Assembly: GCF_001279775.1 (NCBI RefSeq)
Contig: NZ_LGDG01000167.1
Span: 1 to 64,000, forward strand
Reading direction: 5' to 3'
Source of the DNA: Streptomyces sp. MMG1533
GTDB lineage: Bacteria; Actinomycetota; Actinomycetes; Streptomycetales; Streptomycetaceae
DNA length: 64,000 nt
The stretch's first letter is position 1. Each line of letters opens with the position of its first letter. Shown one piece after another: positions 17,796 to 27,171 of this stretch. The notes under the pieces were generated by a model, which saw nothing but the letters and a program-made list of their open reading frames with translations, was not told the DNA's origin and made no database searches. Made by a program: the position numbers and the translations under genes.

Positions 17796-17870
17796 CACTT
17801 GACAGGCAAATCGTGAAGAGAGGACGACAGGCGCTCAACTGTTTGGGAAATTCGGCTACGAATCGCCGAA
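17796..17870 (-). promoter_or_regulatory. Promoter/operator module of the aminotransferase operon
   Basis: The 20-bp element at 17851-17870 has perfect arms TTCGGC and GCCGAA, 8 bp apart. A 12-bp gap leads to -35 TTGAGC (17833-17838), a 17-bp spacer, -10 CACGAT (17810-17815) and CCTGTCAAGTG (17796-17806). Every spacing matches the module at 14299-14373. The interval 17871-18091 holds no supportable gene. Confidence 0.72.
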
Positions 17871-18091
17871 ATCGATGCAGCTGATCGGCAAACCGTCTTC
17901 CGACGAGCCCTGCGGGACCTTTGGTACGAGACGGACGGCACGCCCTCTGCCGGGCGTCGGGTCGCCTTCTTGATCACGGGACGGACACAGCGGGCCGTCG
18001 GCGTCCCCGCCACGCGCGAGGCCCCAGCAGACTGCTGGCCGCCCGGGCGGCGCGATGTCCGCGGCCCGTCCCGTTCAGATCGAGGGAGACC

Positions 18092-18745
18092 ATGCACAGC
18101 ACCCAGACCCGCCTCCGCCACGGAGCCCTGACGGCGTGCGCGGCGGCTCTCGCGTTGCTCGCGGCCGGCTGCTCTCAGGCGTCCGCGGGCGCGCAGACCG
18201 GCGGCTGCCGCGACGACGGCCACTGGTCGGGACGGGAGCAGGCCGCGTGGCTGCGGACCGCGGTGGCCTTCCGGACCGAAGGGGCCGGCCCTTCGTACGA
18301 GGACGCGTCGGTCGTCGTCCGCGCACAGCACAAGGGCGATGCCCGGGTGCTGTGCCAACCGCTCACGGTGCAGGTCGAGTTCTGGACCCTCACGGCCACG
18401 GCGACGGGAACGGAGATGTCGTCCGTCATGCGCTATCGGCTGTCCACGGACGGAAACAGGACCCGCACCGTCGGTTTCCCACCCGGCCTTCCCACCGGAC
18501 AGGAGGGCACCTGCACCCGGATCCTTGCGGCAGCGTACGCGGGCGCGCCCCTGAGCGGTCGGGAACTGCCGCGAACAACACGGGACTTGGGCATCGCCGG
18601 GGACAAGGACGTGCGGTTCGGGACGGAGCGGGTCGGTGCGTACCGGTTGCTCCGGCCGCAGGATCCCACCGTGTGCACCACGGACCGGCCATCGGCCGAG
18701 CCCGCACCCACCAGGTCGACGACCTGGGACATCTACCATCCGTGA
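18092..18745 (+). CDS. Putative secreted lipoprotein of unknown function
   Basis: The 217-residue protein starts with a lipoprotein signal ([22 protein letters not shown], lipobox LAAGC). The mature part is hydrophilic with four more cysteines, and no named domain is recognised. The ATG is chosen for the GAGGGAG upstream and because the signal peptide starts there; the open frame extends further 5' without sense. It is followed at 105 bp by a membrane protein in the same direction. Confidence 0.75.
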   Translation: MHSTQTRLRHGALTACAAALALLAAGCSQASAGAQTGGCRDDGHWSGREQAAWLRTAVAFRTEGAGPSYEDASVVVRAQHKGDARVLCQPLTVQVEFWTLTATATGTEMSSVMRYRLSTDGNRTRTVGFPPGLPTGQEGTCTRILAAAYAGAPLSGRELPRTTRDLGIAGDKDVRFGTERVGAYRLLRPQDPTVCTTDRPSAEPAPTRSTTWDIYHP

Positions 18746-18850
18746 CGCGGTCACGCCCTGGTGGCCGGCCGCAACCAACCTCAGGCGCGCGGCGTGTGAT
18801 GCGGTGGGACGGCTTTCGCCTGACCGCGAACGGAAGTCGAGGGGGACCCG

Positions 18851-19648
18851 ATGGCGCAGGGGCGGACCGGGGACGTGACGTCGGGGACGAGACCGGGCGC
18901 GCGGCGGATCAGGACAGTGGGAGCCCAGGCGACGCGCTGGGTGTTCCGCCTCGTCATGGCCGCCCTGATCCTGCTGCTCGCCGTGCGCACCTACGCAGAG
19001 ACGGGCGTCGCGCTCGCACGGTCGAACGGGTCGCTGCGCACGGCCGAGGCCACCGTCACGGAACTGAGGTCCCACACGGAGTCGGGGAGCGACGGCGGAG
19101 GACAGGACGGCGGCAGCGGCGACTGGTTCGTTGACACCGAGTACACGATCGAACTGCGCGTCGGCGACGAGCTGAAGACCGCGGACGGCGTCCCGGACGA
19201 TTCCGCGTACGAGCTCCGGGAGGGGCAGCGGGTCGAGGCGAGCCTGTGGCACGGGCGAGTCGTGGAGATCGACGGGCGCGACGTGTGGCCCGGCCGGCAC
19301 CCCGGAGGGTGGGACATCACGCTGTTCGCGCTGTACCCGTTGACCATGGGGTATCTGATCGCCCTCGCCGTGGCCGCCGCCGCGTACCTGGCCGGCCTCG
19401 GCGGCCGGGTGCGGCTGGAGCGGCAGGACCGGTCCGGGCCCTGGGCGTTCGGGTTCGTCGTCGGGGTGGCGGCGATCTTCGTGCTGATCGTGTGCGCGGC
19501 TTTCGGGAACAGCATCGCGTACTGGCCGCTCGTTCCCGTCGGCGCCGGAACCGCGGCCGCGATGTCGGGGCTGAGGGGGGCGCTCCGGCGGGCCCGGGCC
19601 ACCCGCGTCGCGGACACACCCGGCGGGAGCACGGCGGCCCGGGTCTGA
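18851..19648 (+). CDS. Membrane protein with an extracytoplasmic domain, unknown function
   Basis: The 265-residue protein has a first membrane helix near residues 30-50 (WVFRLVMAALILLLAV), a hydrophilic region with a Gly/Asp-rich stretch and a short beta domain (YTIELRVGDELKTADGV), then helices near 155-180, 195-215 and 220-235. The layout resembles DUF3592-type membrane proteins, but I cannot assign it firmly. AGGGGGA precedes the ATG. It may form a pair with the upstream lipoprotein. Confidence 0.7.
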   Translation: MAQGRTGDVTSGTRPGARRIRTVGAQATRWVFRLVMAALILLLAVRTYAETGVALARSNGSLRTAEATVTELRSHTESGSDGGGQDGGSGDWFVDTEYTIELRVGDELKTADGVPDDSAYELREGQRVEASLWHGRVVEIDGRDVWPGRHPGGWDITLFALYPLTMGYLIALAVAAAAYLAGLGGRVRLERQDRSGPWAFGFVVGVAAIFVLIVCAAFGNSIAYWPLVPVGAGTAAAMSGLRGALRRARATRVADTPGGSTAARV

Positions 19649-19706
19649 GAGCCGGGGCTCAGCTGCCCTGGATAATCACGCGAACGCGGTGGGGAACGGA
19701 GATGCG

Positions 19707-22616
19707 ATGGTGCCGTCGTTGGACCGGTCGGCGACGATGCTCGTCGGCAGATCCGAGGAACTGAAGCGGCTCGACTCGGTGATCGGCAGCCTGGGACAGG
19801 GCGGCGTTCCCGCTGTGGTCGACATCGCCGCAGACGCCGGTATGGGGAAGAGCCGGCTGCTGAGCGAGATCTGTGCGCGGGCTCGGCGGCGTGGGCCGGC
19901 CGTGCTGCGCGGCAGGGCCACGGAGTACGAGCGGCACACTCCGTTCCAGACGTTCACGGACGCGTTCGCCGACGTCGATCGTGCCTTTCTCGACTCGGAC
20001 GAGGTGCCCGACGCGGCGGCACCGGTGCTGCGCGGCACGGACCGTGTACAGGGCGCCGCGCCGGGCACGGGCAACCGCGACCGGTTCGGCCTCTATCGTG
20101 CCGTGGCGGAAGTGCTGACCAGCCTCGCGGAGCGGAGCGGGCTGGTGATGGTGCTGGACGACCTGCACTGGGCGGATCCCGCGTCCTTGGAGTTGCTGGA
20201 CCACTTGATCCGGCACCCGGTGAGTGACCGGGTGCTGCTGGTCGTGGCCCGTCGAGCACGGCAGACGCCGCACTCTCTCGCCGCCGCTCTGGCACGCGGC
20301 GTCGACAGCGGAGCCGTGCTGCCCATGGCACTGAGGCCGCTGCCCGAGCAGGACTCGATCGATGCGCTGGCCTCCGACCTGCCACCGGGCGACGCGAAGG
20401 AGATCTATGCATCCAGCGAGGGCAACCCGCTGTACCTCCTCGCCCTTCTGCATGCCCGCCGTCATGGGGTGTCGTCGCGCGGCACCACCGTCCGGGCCCA
20501 CGACGGCACGGTGTCCGGGGTGCCGAGCGGACTGGGATCCCTGTTGCTGGACGAACTGACCGCGTTGACCGCGGCAGAGCGCCGCACCGTCGAGGCAGTG
20601 GCGGTCCTCGGCGACCACGCCACGCCGGTGATGCTGCGCCTGACGACCGGGCCCACCACAGCGGAGGAACTCGACGACTGCATCGGTGCACTGGCGCGGC
20701 GCGATCTGCTGCGCAGGGGGTCCGACGGCCGCTTGACCCTGCGTCACCCGCTGCTGCGGGCACTGGTCTACGAGAACACGGCGGCACCGCGCCGCGCCGA
20801 GATCCACCGCGGTGCGGCGGACGCACTGGCGCGGGCGGGAGCCTCCGCCGCCGAGCGGGCCCATCACGTCGAGAGGTCGCTGGTCGGCTGGGATCCGGCG
20901 GCGGCGGCCGTGTTGAGCGAGGCGGCCGCCCAGTTCACCCACACGGCACCCGCGACCGCCGCCCATCTGCTGGACGTGGTCCTCCGGCTCATGCCGCACA
21001 CGCCCGCCCACGCACGGCGGCGTGGAGAGTTGACGCTGGCCCGCGCCAGAGCCCTGGGTGTGGGCGGCAGCCTTCGGGAGAGCCGCGATCTGCTCCACAC
21101 GCTGATCGGTGGCTCCGGTCAGGACGACGCATCGCTGCGCGGGGACGCTATCGCGCTGTGCGCCATGATGGAACGACACCTGGGGCACTCCCCGGAAGCG
21201 ATCGCCCTCCTGCAGCGGGAACTGGTCCGCACTCCCGGTCCCGAGCCCCGTCAGGCGGTCTCCCTGGGACTCGCGCTGGGCATGGCCGCTCTGAACACCG
21301 TCTCCTACCCGGACGTACGCGACGACATCGGGCGGACGCTCTCGGTGGCCCGCGCCAACGGTGACCTCATGGGGGAGTTGGGGGCCCTGGCGCTGGGATC
21401 GTTGGGGGAGGCCTACGAAGGCGAGACGGCTGCGGCTCGCCGCCTCGCCGATGCCGCCGCCGGGCTCGCCGACGGTCTGACCGACCCCAGCCTCACGGAA
21501 CTGTGCGAGTCGCTGGTGTGGCTGGCCTGGGCGGAAGCTCTACTGGAGCGCTATGCCGACGCGGAACGCCACGCCGACCGGGGGCTGGACATCGCCCGCC
21601 GCAGTGGCCAGGTCCACGTCCTGCCGCACCTGCTGAGCAGCCAGGCGTTCGTGCGCCTCAACACCTGCCGGCTGCCGTCCGCACTGGAGTCGGCCGAGGA
21701 GGCGGAAGCCGTCGCACGAGCCATCGGCAGCGGCGATCTCCTGGCCTTCACCCTGTGCTTCAAGGCGCTGATCCTGCTCCCGCACCGCCCCCTGGGCGAC
21801 ACCAGGGCCTTGCTGACCGCCGAGGAGGCCGTGGCCGCGGCCGGCGCAAGCCGCCACTGGTGGGCGTCGTTGGCCAGCTGCGTGCTCGGTCACACGGCGC
21901 TCGTGGGCGGCGACCCGCACCGCGCGCAGGACGCCATTCTGAGGGCGGGCGGTCCCGAACTACTGGGGCTGCAACCCTCCATACGCCCGGGCCAGCTGGA
22001 CACCCTGGTCAGCACCGCCCTCGCGATCGGCGACGTCGAGCAGGCCGCGCGCTGGGCCGCACGAGCCGTCGAGGAAGCAGACCGGATGGGGCTGCACGGT
22101 CAGCGCGGGGCGGCACTGCGCGCCGAGGCGGCGCTCGCCCAGCACCACGGTGATGCCCGATCGGCCGCAGACCTCTTCGAGCGTGCCGCGCAGGCGTACG
22201 CACCCTCCGGCGCGAGGCTCTGGGAGGCGTACTCCCTGCTGCTGGCGAGCGTCCAGGCGCAGGCCGCGGGCGACGTTCCACGCGCCGTCGCCATGTGGGA
22301 GCAGGCCCGCCGTATCGCCGACGACGGCGGCGCGCGTCTGCTGTCCGGCCTGGCCGCGCTCGTGCGTCCCCAAGCCGAGGAGGCCCCCCTCGCTCCCACG
22401 GAACTCGACCAACTGACCGCACGTGAACGGGAGATCGCCGAACTCGTCGCCGAAGGACTGAGCAACCAGGCCATCGCGACGAAGCTGTACCTCAGCCGCC
22501 GTACGGTCGAAACCCACCTGTCGGCGATCTACCGGAAGACCTCCGTGTCGTCCCGCTCGGCGCTGGCGGGCCTCATGACGCGCACGGTCCTGGACCGGCG
22601 CGCGCGTGGACAATGA
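19707..22616 (+). CDS. LAL-type LuxR-family transcriptional regulator with AAA/NTPase domain
   Basis: The 969-residue protein has a P-loop at 41-49 (AADAGMGKS), a Walker B segment (LVMVLDDLHWADP), a long helical-repeat (TPR-like) middle and a C-terminal LuxR helix-turn-helix (LTAREREIAELVAEGLSNQA, RRTVETHL). Such large ATP-binding LuxR regulators commonly activate secondary metabolism or carbohydrate genes. The ATG at 19707 is preferred over an in-frame GTG at 19689 because GGAG lies 5 bp upstream. Only 3 bp separate its stop from the stop of the convergent kinase gene. No target is evident. Confidence 0.9.
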   Translation: MVPSLDRSATMLVGRSEELKRLDSVIGSLGQGGVPAVVDIAADAGMGKSRLLSEICARARRRGPAVLRGRATEYERHTPFQTFTDAFADVDRAFLDSDEVPDAAAPVLRGTDRVQGAAPGTGNRDRFGLYRAVAEVLTSLAERSGLVMVLDDLHWADPASLELLDHLIRHPVSDRVLLVVARRARQTPHSLAAALARGVDSGAVLPMALRPLPEQDSIDALASDLPPGDAKEIYASSEGNPLYLLALLHARRHGVSSRGTTVRAHDGTVSGVPSGLGSLLLDELTALTAAERRTVEAVAVLGDHATPVMLRLTTGPTTAEELDDCIGALARRDLLRRGSDGRLTLRHPLLRALVYENTAAPRRAEIHRGAADALARAGASAAERAHHVERSLVGWDPAAAAVLSEAAAQFTHTAPATAAHLLDVVLRLMPHTPAHARRRGELTLARARALGVGGSLRESRDLLHTLIGGSGQDDASLRGDAIALCAMMERHLGHSPEAIALLQRELVRTPGPEPRQAVSLGLALGMAALNTVSYPDVRDDIGRTLSVARANGDLMGELGALALGSLGEAYEGETAAARRLADAAAGLADGLTDPSLTELCESLVWLAWAEALLERYADAERHADRGLDIARRSGQVHVLPHLLSSQAFVRLNTCRLPSALESAEEAEAVARAIGSGDLLAFTLCFKALILLPHRPLGDTRALLTAEEAVAAAGASRHWWASLASCVLGHTALVGGDPHRAQDAILRAGGPELLGLQPSIRPGQLDTLVSTALAIGDVEQAARWAARAVEEADRMGLHGQRGAALRAEAALAQHHGDARSAADLFERAAQAYAPSGARLWEAYSLLLASVQAQAAGDVPRAVAMWEQARRIADDGGARLLSGLAALVRPQAEEAPLAPTELDQLTAREREIAELVAEGLSNQAIATKLYLSRRTVETHLSAIYRKTSVSSRSALAGLMTRTVLDRRARGQ

Positions 22617-22619
22617 AAC

Positions 22620-24809
22620 TCAGGCCGTGGCGTCCCGGTAGTCGCCGAGACAGCGGAAGGCGCCCCCGGTCGCCCGGAACAGGTACATCGCGTCCGCGTA
22701 CCGGTAGGTGGACGAGTCGTAGCGCAGCCGTTTGGTGATCCCCCGGTAGTCGGTCTCGCGCAACCGGCCCATGATCGCGCCCCGTTCCGCGCGCGACGCG
22801 CCAAGGGCCGTCATGGCGCGGGCCACGAAGAGCGTCGCGTCGTAGGCCTCGGCGGAGTACCAGGGTGGGGCGGTGTGGAAGCGTGCGCGGTAGGCGGCGA
22901 CGAACGACTTCGCTGCCGTCACCCGGGTCGGATCGAGGAAGGCGGTGGTGAACACCCAGCCCTCGGCGGCGTCGCCCGCCGAGGCGAGGAAGCGGGGGTC
23001 GACGGCGCGTTGACCGGCCAGCCGCGCACCGGAGTAGTCGGCCGAGCGCAGCGCCCGGGCCAGCCGCGCGGCCCGCGCGTACCCGCCGCCGAACACCACC
23101 GCGTCCGCTCCCGCATCCGTCACCGACTCCGCGAGAGCACGGAAGTCGTCGTCCGTGTCGTCCTCGGCGGCGAGGGTGCGCCGGACCGTGGTGCGCTGCG
23201 CGGACTGGACGGCCTCGTCGACGCCGGCGCACAGACGCCAGCTGAAGTCGCCCTCGGCGGCATCGTCGATCAGCACCGTCCTGCGGGCCCCGGCGGTGCG
23301 GACGAGGTACGCGACGACCGGCGCCGCCAGGGTCGCGTCATCGGGGCGGGTGGGCGCGTACACCCGGTACTTGGTGGGGTTCACCTCGTTCAGTCCTACC
23401 GACACGGTGACCATCGGGAGCCGTGCCTGCTGGTAGAGGCCGAGGGTGGCCTTGGCGCAGGCGTCGGTGGTCGGCCCGAGCACCGCGCGGACCCGGTCGT
23501 CGGCCACCAGCCGCCGGGCGACCTGCCGCGCCCGGGTCGCGCTGCCTTCGTCGTCGTGTACCTGGAGCGCCAGGTCGAAGCCGCGCCCGGCGCGGGAGTT
23601 GAGGTGGTCGAGGGCGAGCCGGACGCCGTTCTCCTGGGCGCGGCCCGTCGTACGGCCGCTGCCGCTCAGATCGGCGTGCAGGGCGACCACCAGGCGCGGG
23701 ATCCGGATTCCGCTTCCCTGGGCCGAGGTGCGGCCGGGACGGTTCGCCGTCCACCACGCTGCCGTTCCGCCGGCCGCCAGGACCCCGGTGGCCGAGCCCA
23801 GTACCAGGAAGCGGCGGCGCGTGGCACCTCCCGAGCCGACGGCCGTCTCGTCGCCGGGCGCCGCGTCGGCCACCGTCGTCCCGGACGCTCCGGACACCTC
23901 GGTCGCGTCGACGGCGGGCAGGGCGAGCACCGCGGCCGAACGCCGTGCGATCAGCCGGGTCAGGGACTCCGGCAGCCAGCCGCCTCCCTCGCCCTCGCCC
24001 TCGCCCGTAGCGTCCAGGGCCCGCCGTACCTCGGCCACCGTCGGCCGGGAGCCGGGCTCCTTCGCCAGGCACCCCCGCAGCAGCGGCAGCAACGGCCCCG
24101 GTACGCCGTCCAGGGCCGGCTCGTCATGGACCGTGCGCAGCAGCATCTCGGCCGCGGAGCCCCCGCCGAAGGGGCGCTCGCCCGTCACGGCGTACGCCAG
24201 CAGACAGCCGAGCGAGAAGACGTCACTGGCCGGCCCGATCTCCCGGCCCCTTCCCTGGGCCTGTTCGGGGGACAGGAAGCCGGGGGAGCCGACGATCATC
24301 CCGCTGGCGGTGAGCGCGGTGTCCTCCGGCATCCGGGCGATACCGAAGTCGATCATCCGGGGTCCGTCGACCGCGAGCAGCACATTGCCGGGCTTGACGT
24401 CCCGGTGCACCAGCCCCGTCCCGTGCACCGCGTCCAGCGCCTCGGCCAGCCGTGTGCCCAGGACGCGGACGGTCCCGTACGGCAGCGGGCCGCACTCCTC
24501 CACCGCCTCCCCCAGTGCGGGCCCCGGCACGAACGCCGTGGCGAGCCACGGAGACTCCGCGTCCGGGTCCGCGTCGAGCAGCGGCACCACCCAGGGGTTG
24601 GCGACCCGGCCCGCCGTCTCCACCTCACGCCGGAAACGGGCCCTGAAGCCCGCGTCGTCCGAGTGCGCCGCGCGGATCACCTTCACCGCGGCGAGTGCGC
24701 CTCCGGGGGAGCGGGCCAGGTACACCACGCCCATGCCGCCCGCGCCCAGCCGGCGCAGCAACCGATATCCCGCGATCCTGGCCGGGTCGGCGCCGCGCAA
24801 CGGCTCCAT
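22620..24809 (-). CDS. Receptor-like serine/threonine kinase with extracellular LivK/ANF-type ligand-binding domain (1)
   Basis: The 729-residue protein has a Hanks kinase domain at about 15-265: glycine loop GAGGMGVVY, Lys43, HRDVKPGN at 135-142 and DFG at 154-156. A linker leads to a membrane segment at about 334-352 that starts with a Tat-like RRRFL (331-335). From about 370 to the end it is a periplasmic branched-chain amino acid binding protein fold (VVALHADLSGSGRTTGRAQE, VLGPTTDACAKA, AEGDFSW). The domain order indicates outside ligand sensing coupled to inside phosphorylation. It follows a paralogue after a 43-bp gap. Ligand and targets are unknown. Confidence 0.92.
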   Translation of the reverse strand: MEPLRGADPARIAGYRLLRRLGAGGMGVVYLARSPGGALAAVKVIRAAHSDDAGFRARFRREVETAGRVANPWVVPLLDADPDAESPWLATAFVPGPALGEAVEECGPLPYGTVRVLGTRLAEALDAVHGTGLVHRDVKPGNVLLAVDGPRMIDFGIARMPEDTALTASGMIVGSPGFLSPEQAQGRGREIGPASDVFSLGCLLAYAVTGERPFGGGSAAEMLLRTVHDEPALDGVPGPLLPLLRGCLAKEPGSRPTVAEVRRALDATGEGEGEGGGWLPESLTRLIARRSAAVLALPAVDATEVSGASGTTVADAAPGDETAVGSGGATRRRFLVLGSATGVLAAGGTAAWWTANRPGRTSAQGSGIRIPRLVVALHADLSGSGRTTGRAQENGVRLALDHLNSRAGRGFDLALQVHDDEGSATRARQVARRLVADDRVRAVLGPTTDACAKATLGLYQQARLPMVTVSVGLNEVNPTKYRVYAPTRPDDATLAAPVVAYLVRTAGARRTVLIDDAAEGDFSWRLCAGVDEAVQSAQRTTVRRTLAAEDDTDDDFRALAESVTDAGADAVVFGGGYARAARLARALRSADYSGARLAGQRAVDPRFLASAGDAAEGWVFTTAFLDPTRVTAAKSFVAAYRARFHTAPPWYSAEAYDATLFVARAMTALGASRAERGAIMGRLRETDYRGITKRLRYDSSTYRYADAMYLFRATGGAFRCLGDYRDATA

Positions 24810-24852
24810 CAGCGCCGCCCCGTCGGGTGACCCCCTGGGACGCAGAGCCCCA

Positions 24853-27171
24853 TCAGGTGGACACCTGGTAGGGCGCCACGCCCTGGTACGCGAACCGGCC
24901 GCCGTCGACCTTCCACAGGTAGACCCCGCTTCCGTCGACGACCAGGGTCCCGGTCGTCTTGTCGAACGCGAGGTTCCTGGCGATCCCCTTGTACGTGGCC
25001 GAGCGCAGCGCCGTCGTCAGGTTCTGCCGGGTGCGGCGCCCGGCGGTCAGCGAACGCAGAGTCCTCAAGGCGAGTTGCGCCACGTCGTACGTCTCGACGG
25101 CGTACCGCTCGGGCTCCGCGTCGAAACGCTTGCGGTAAGCGGCCCTGAACGCCTTCGCCTCGGGCGCCACGGTGGCGTCCATGACCGGGGCGAGGATCGC
25201 CCAGCCGTCGGCCGCGTCCCCCGCGGCGGACAGGAACCGGGCGTCGAGCACCCCCTGGGCGGCGGCCCTGGCCCCCGGGAAGTCACGGCTGCTCAGTTCC
25301 CGGGCCAGCAGCGCGGCCCGGTCGTGGTGACCGGCGAAGACCACGGAGTCCGCGCCGCCGTCGAGCAGGGCGTCCAGGGTCGGCCCGAAGTCGGTGCGCA
25401 GGGCGCTGACCACCTTCGGCACGGCTGGCTGCCGGGCGTCCCGCAGGATCTTGGCGAGGGTGCTGCTGATCTCCCAGGCGTACGCGTCCGCCGCCCGGTC
25501 GTCGACGATCCCGACCGTGCGCGACTTCGCGGTGCCGCGCAGGTACGCGTCGAGGTAGAACGGCAGGATCGTGTCCGTCACCCGGGCGTGCAGGAAGGAG
25601 CGGCTGCCCATCACCCCCAGCACGGTGGCGCCGGGCGACACCGCGATCAGGGGCAGCGAGGCGGCGTCGTACGTCGCCAGCGAGGCCAGAGCGGTGGCGT
25701 CCGTGGTGGGACCGACCACGGCCAGCACGGAGCGGTCGGCGACGAGTTTCTTGGCCGCTTCGGTTGCCCGGGCCGGATCGCCGCCGTCGTCCACCGTCTT
25801 CACGGCGAGTGTGAAGGGCTTGTTCGCACGGGAGTTGAACTCGTCGACCGCGAGCCGCAGCCCCCGCTCCTGAGCCCGGCCGATCGTCTTCTGATCGCCG
25901 CTCAGGTCGGCGTGCAGACCGAGGGTGTGCACGGGAGCGGTGGCCGTCGGGGTGGGGTCGTCGTTCTCGCCGTCACGGGTGAGCGCCGCCCACGCGGCCA
26001 GTCCGCCCCCGGCCGTGACAACCGCCGCGCCTCCGGTCAGGAGGAGGAAACGGCGTCTGCCGACGGCACGGGGCGCAGCCTGGGCTGCTGCGGTGTCCGT
26101 CGGAGCGGGGCCGGCGGACGCGGGGTCGACCTCGGTGTCGTCGATGGAGGGCAGCGCGAGCCCGGCGGCCGACCGTTCCGCGATCAGCCTGACCAACGGC
26201 TCGGGCAGCCAGGCCCCGTCGCCGGAGTCCGGCTCCTGCTCGTCGGGGTCCCGCTCATGCTCGTCGGGGTCCCGTTCCTCTTCGCCGGTGATCCCGGGCT
26301 CGGGCGCTGGAGGACCTGGCGACATCAGGGCCTCACGGGGGTCGGGAGGCGAGGCGGGCGACGAGGGCGTGGCGGCCGTGAGGGCCTCGGACAGCGTCTC
26401 GGCCGTGGGCCGCAGCTGCGGGTCCTTCTCCAGACAGCCGGCCACCAGTTCGGCGAGGCTTTCCGGTACACCCTCCAGGTCCGGCGCGTCGTGCACCGCG
26501 CGGAACAGCAGCGCGTCGAGGCTGCCAGTGCCGAACGGAGGCCGGCCGGTGGCGGCGTAGGCCAGCACGCAGCCCAACGAGAAGACGTCGCCGGCCGGCC
26601 CCAACTCCCGCCCGCCCTGCGCTTGTTCCGGTGACAGGAAGCCGGGAGTGCCGACCACGACGCCGGTCGACGTGAGCGCGGTGTCCTCCGGGGCGCGTGC
26701 CACACCGAAGTCGATCAGCCGTGGTCCGTCGAGCGCCAGCAGCACATTGCCCGGCTTGACGTCCCGGTGCACGAGACCGACGGCGTGCAGGTCCCGCAGT
26801 GCGTCGGCGAGCCGCGCCCCCAGCACCCGCAGGGTGCCCACGGGCAACGGCCCGTGCGCGGCGACGGCCTCACCGAGGGAGGGCCCCGGAACGAAGACGG
26901 TGGCCAGCCAGGGTTCTGTCGCTTCGGGGTCCGCGTCGACGAGGGCCGCCACCCAGGGGCTGGTCATCCGGCGGGCCGTGTCCACCTCACGCCTGAACCG
27001 CTCCCGGAAATCGGTGTCCTCGGCGTACTCGGCCCGGATCACCTTCAGCGCGACCAGTGATCCATCGGCCGGGCGGGCAAGGTACACCACGCCCATACCG
27101 CCCGCGCCGAGCCGTCCGAGCAGCCGGTAGCCCGCCAGCTTGGCGGGGTCGGAGGTCCGTAGCGGCTCCAT
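24853..27171 (-). CDS. Receptor-like serine/threonine kinase with extracellular LivK/ANF-type ligand-binding domain (2)
   Basis: The 772-residue paralogue of the downstream kinase has Lys43, HRDVKPGN at 135-142, DFG at 154-156, and a longer Pro/acidic linker with an ERDPDEHERDPDEQEPD stretch (about 299-315). A Tat-like RRRFL (372-376) begins its only membrane helix. The C-terminal sensor (LGLHADLSGDQKTIGRAQE, VVGPTTDATALA) has diverged from that of its partner, so the two may sense different ligands or form a heterodimer. The ATG overlaps the stop of the upstream lipoprotein gene by one base (TGATG), indicating translational coupling. Confidence 0.92.
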   Translation of the reverse strand: MEPLRTSDPAKLAGYRLLGRLGAGGMGVVYLARPADGSLVALKVIRAEYAEDTDFRERFRREVDTARRMTSPWVAALVDADPEATEPWLATVFVPGPSLGEAVAAHGPLPVGTLRVLGARLADALRDLHAVGLVHRDVKPGNVLLALDGPRLIDFGVARAPEDTALTSTGVVVGTPGFLSPEQAQGGRELGPAGDVFSLGCVLAYAATGRPPFGTGSLDALLFRAVHDAPDLEGVPESLAELVAGCLEKDPQLRPTAETLSEALTAATPSSPASPPDPREALMSPGPPAPEPGITGEEERDPDEHERDPDEQEPDSGDGAWLPEPLVRLIAERSAAGLALPSIDDTEVDPASAGPAPTDTAAAQAAPRAVGRRRFLLLTGGAAVVTAGGGLAAWAALTRDGENDDPTPTATAPVHTLGLHADLSGDQKTIGRAQERGLRLAVDEFNSRANKPFTLAVKTVDDGGDPARATEAAKKLVADRSVLAVVGPTTDATALASLATYDAASLPLIAVSPGATVLGVMGSRSFLHARVTDTILPFYLDAYLRGTAKSRTVGIVDDRAADAYAWEISSTLAKILRDARQPAVPKVVSALRTDFGPTLDALLDGGADSVVFAGHHDRAALLARELSSRDFPGARAAAQGVLDARFLSAAGDAADGWAILAPVMDATVAPEAKAFRAAYRKRFDAEPERYAVETYDVAQLALRTLRSLTAGRRTRQNLTTALRSATYKGIARNLAFDKTTGTLVVDGSGVYLWKVDGGRFAYQGVAPYQVST

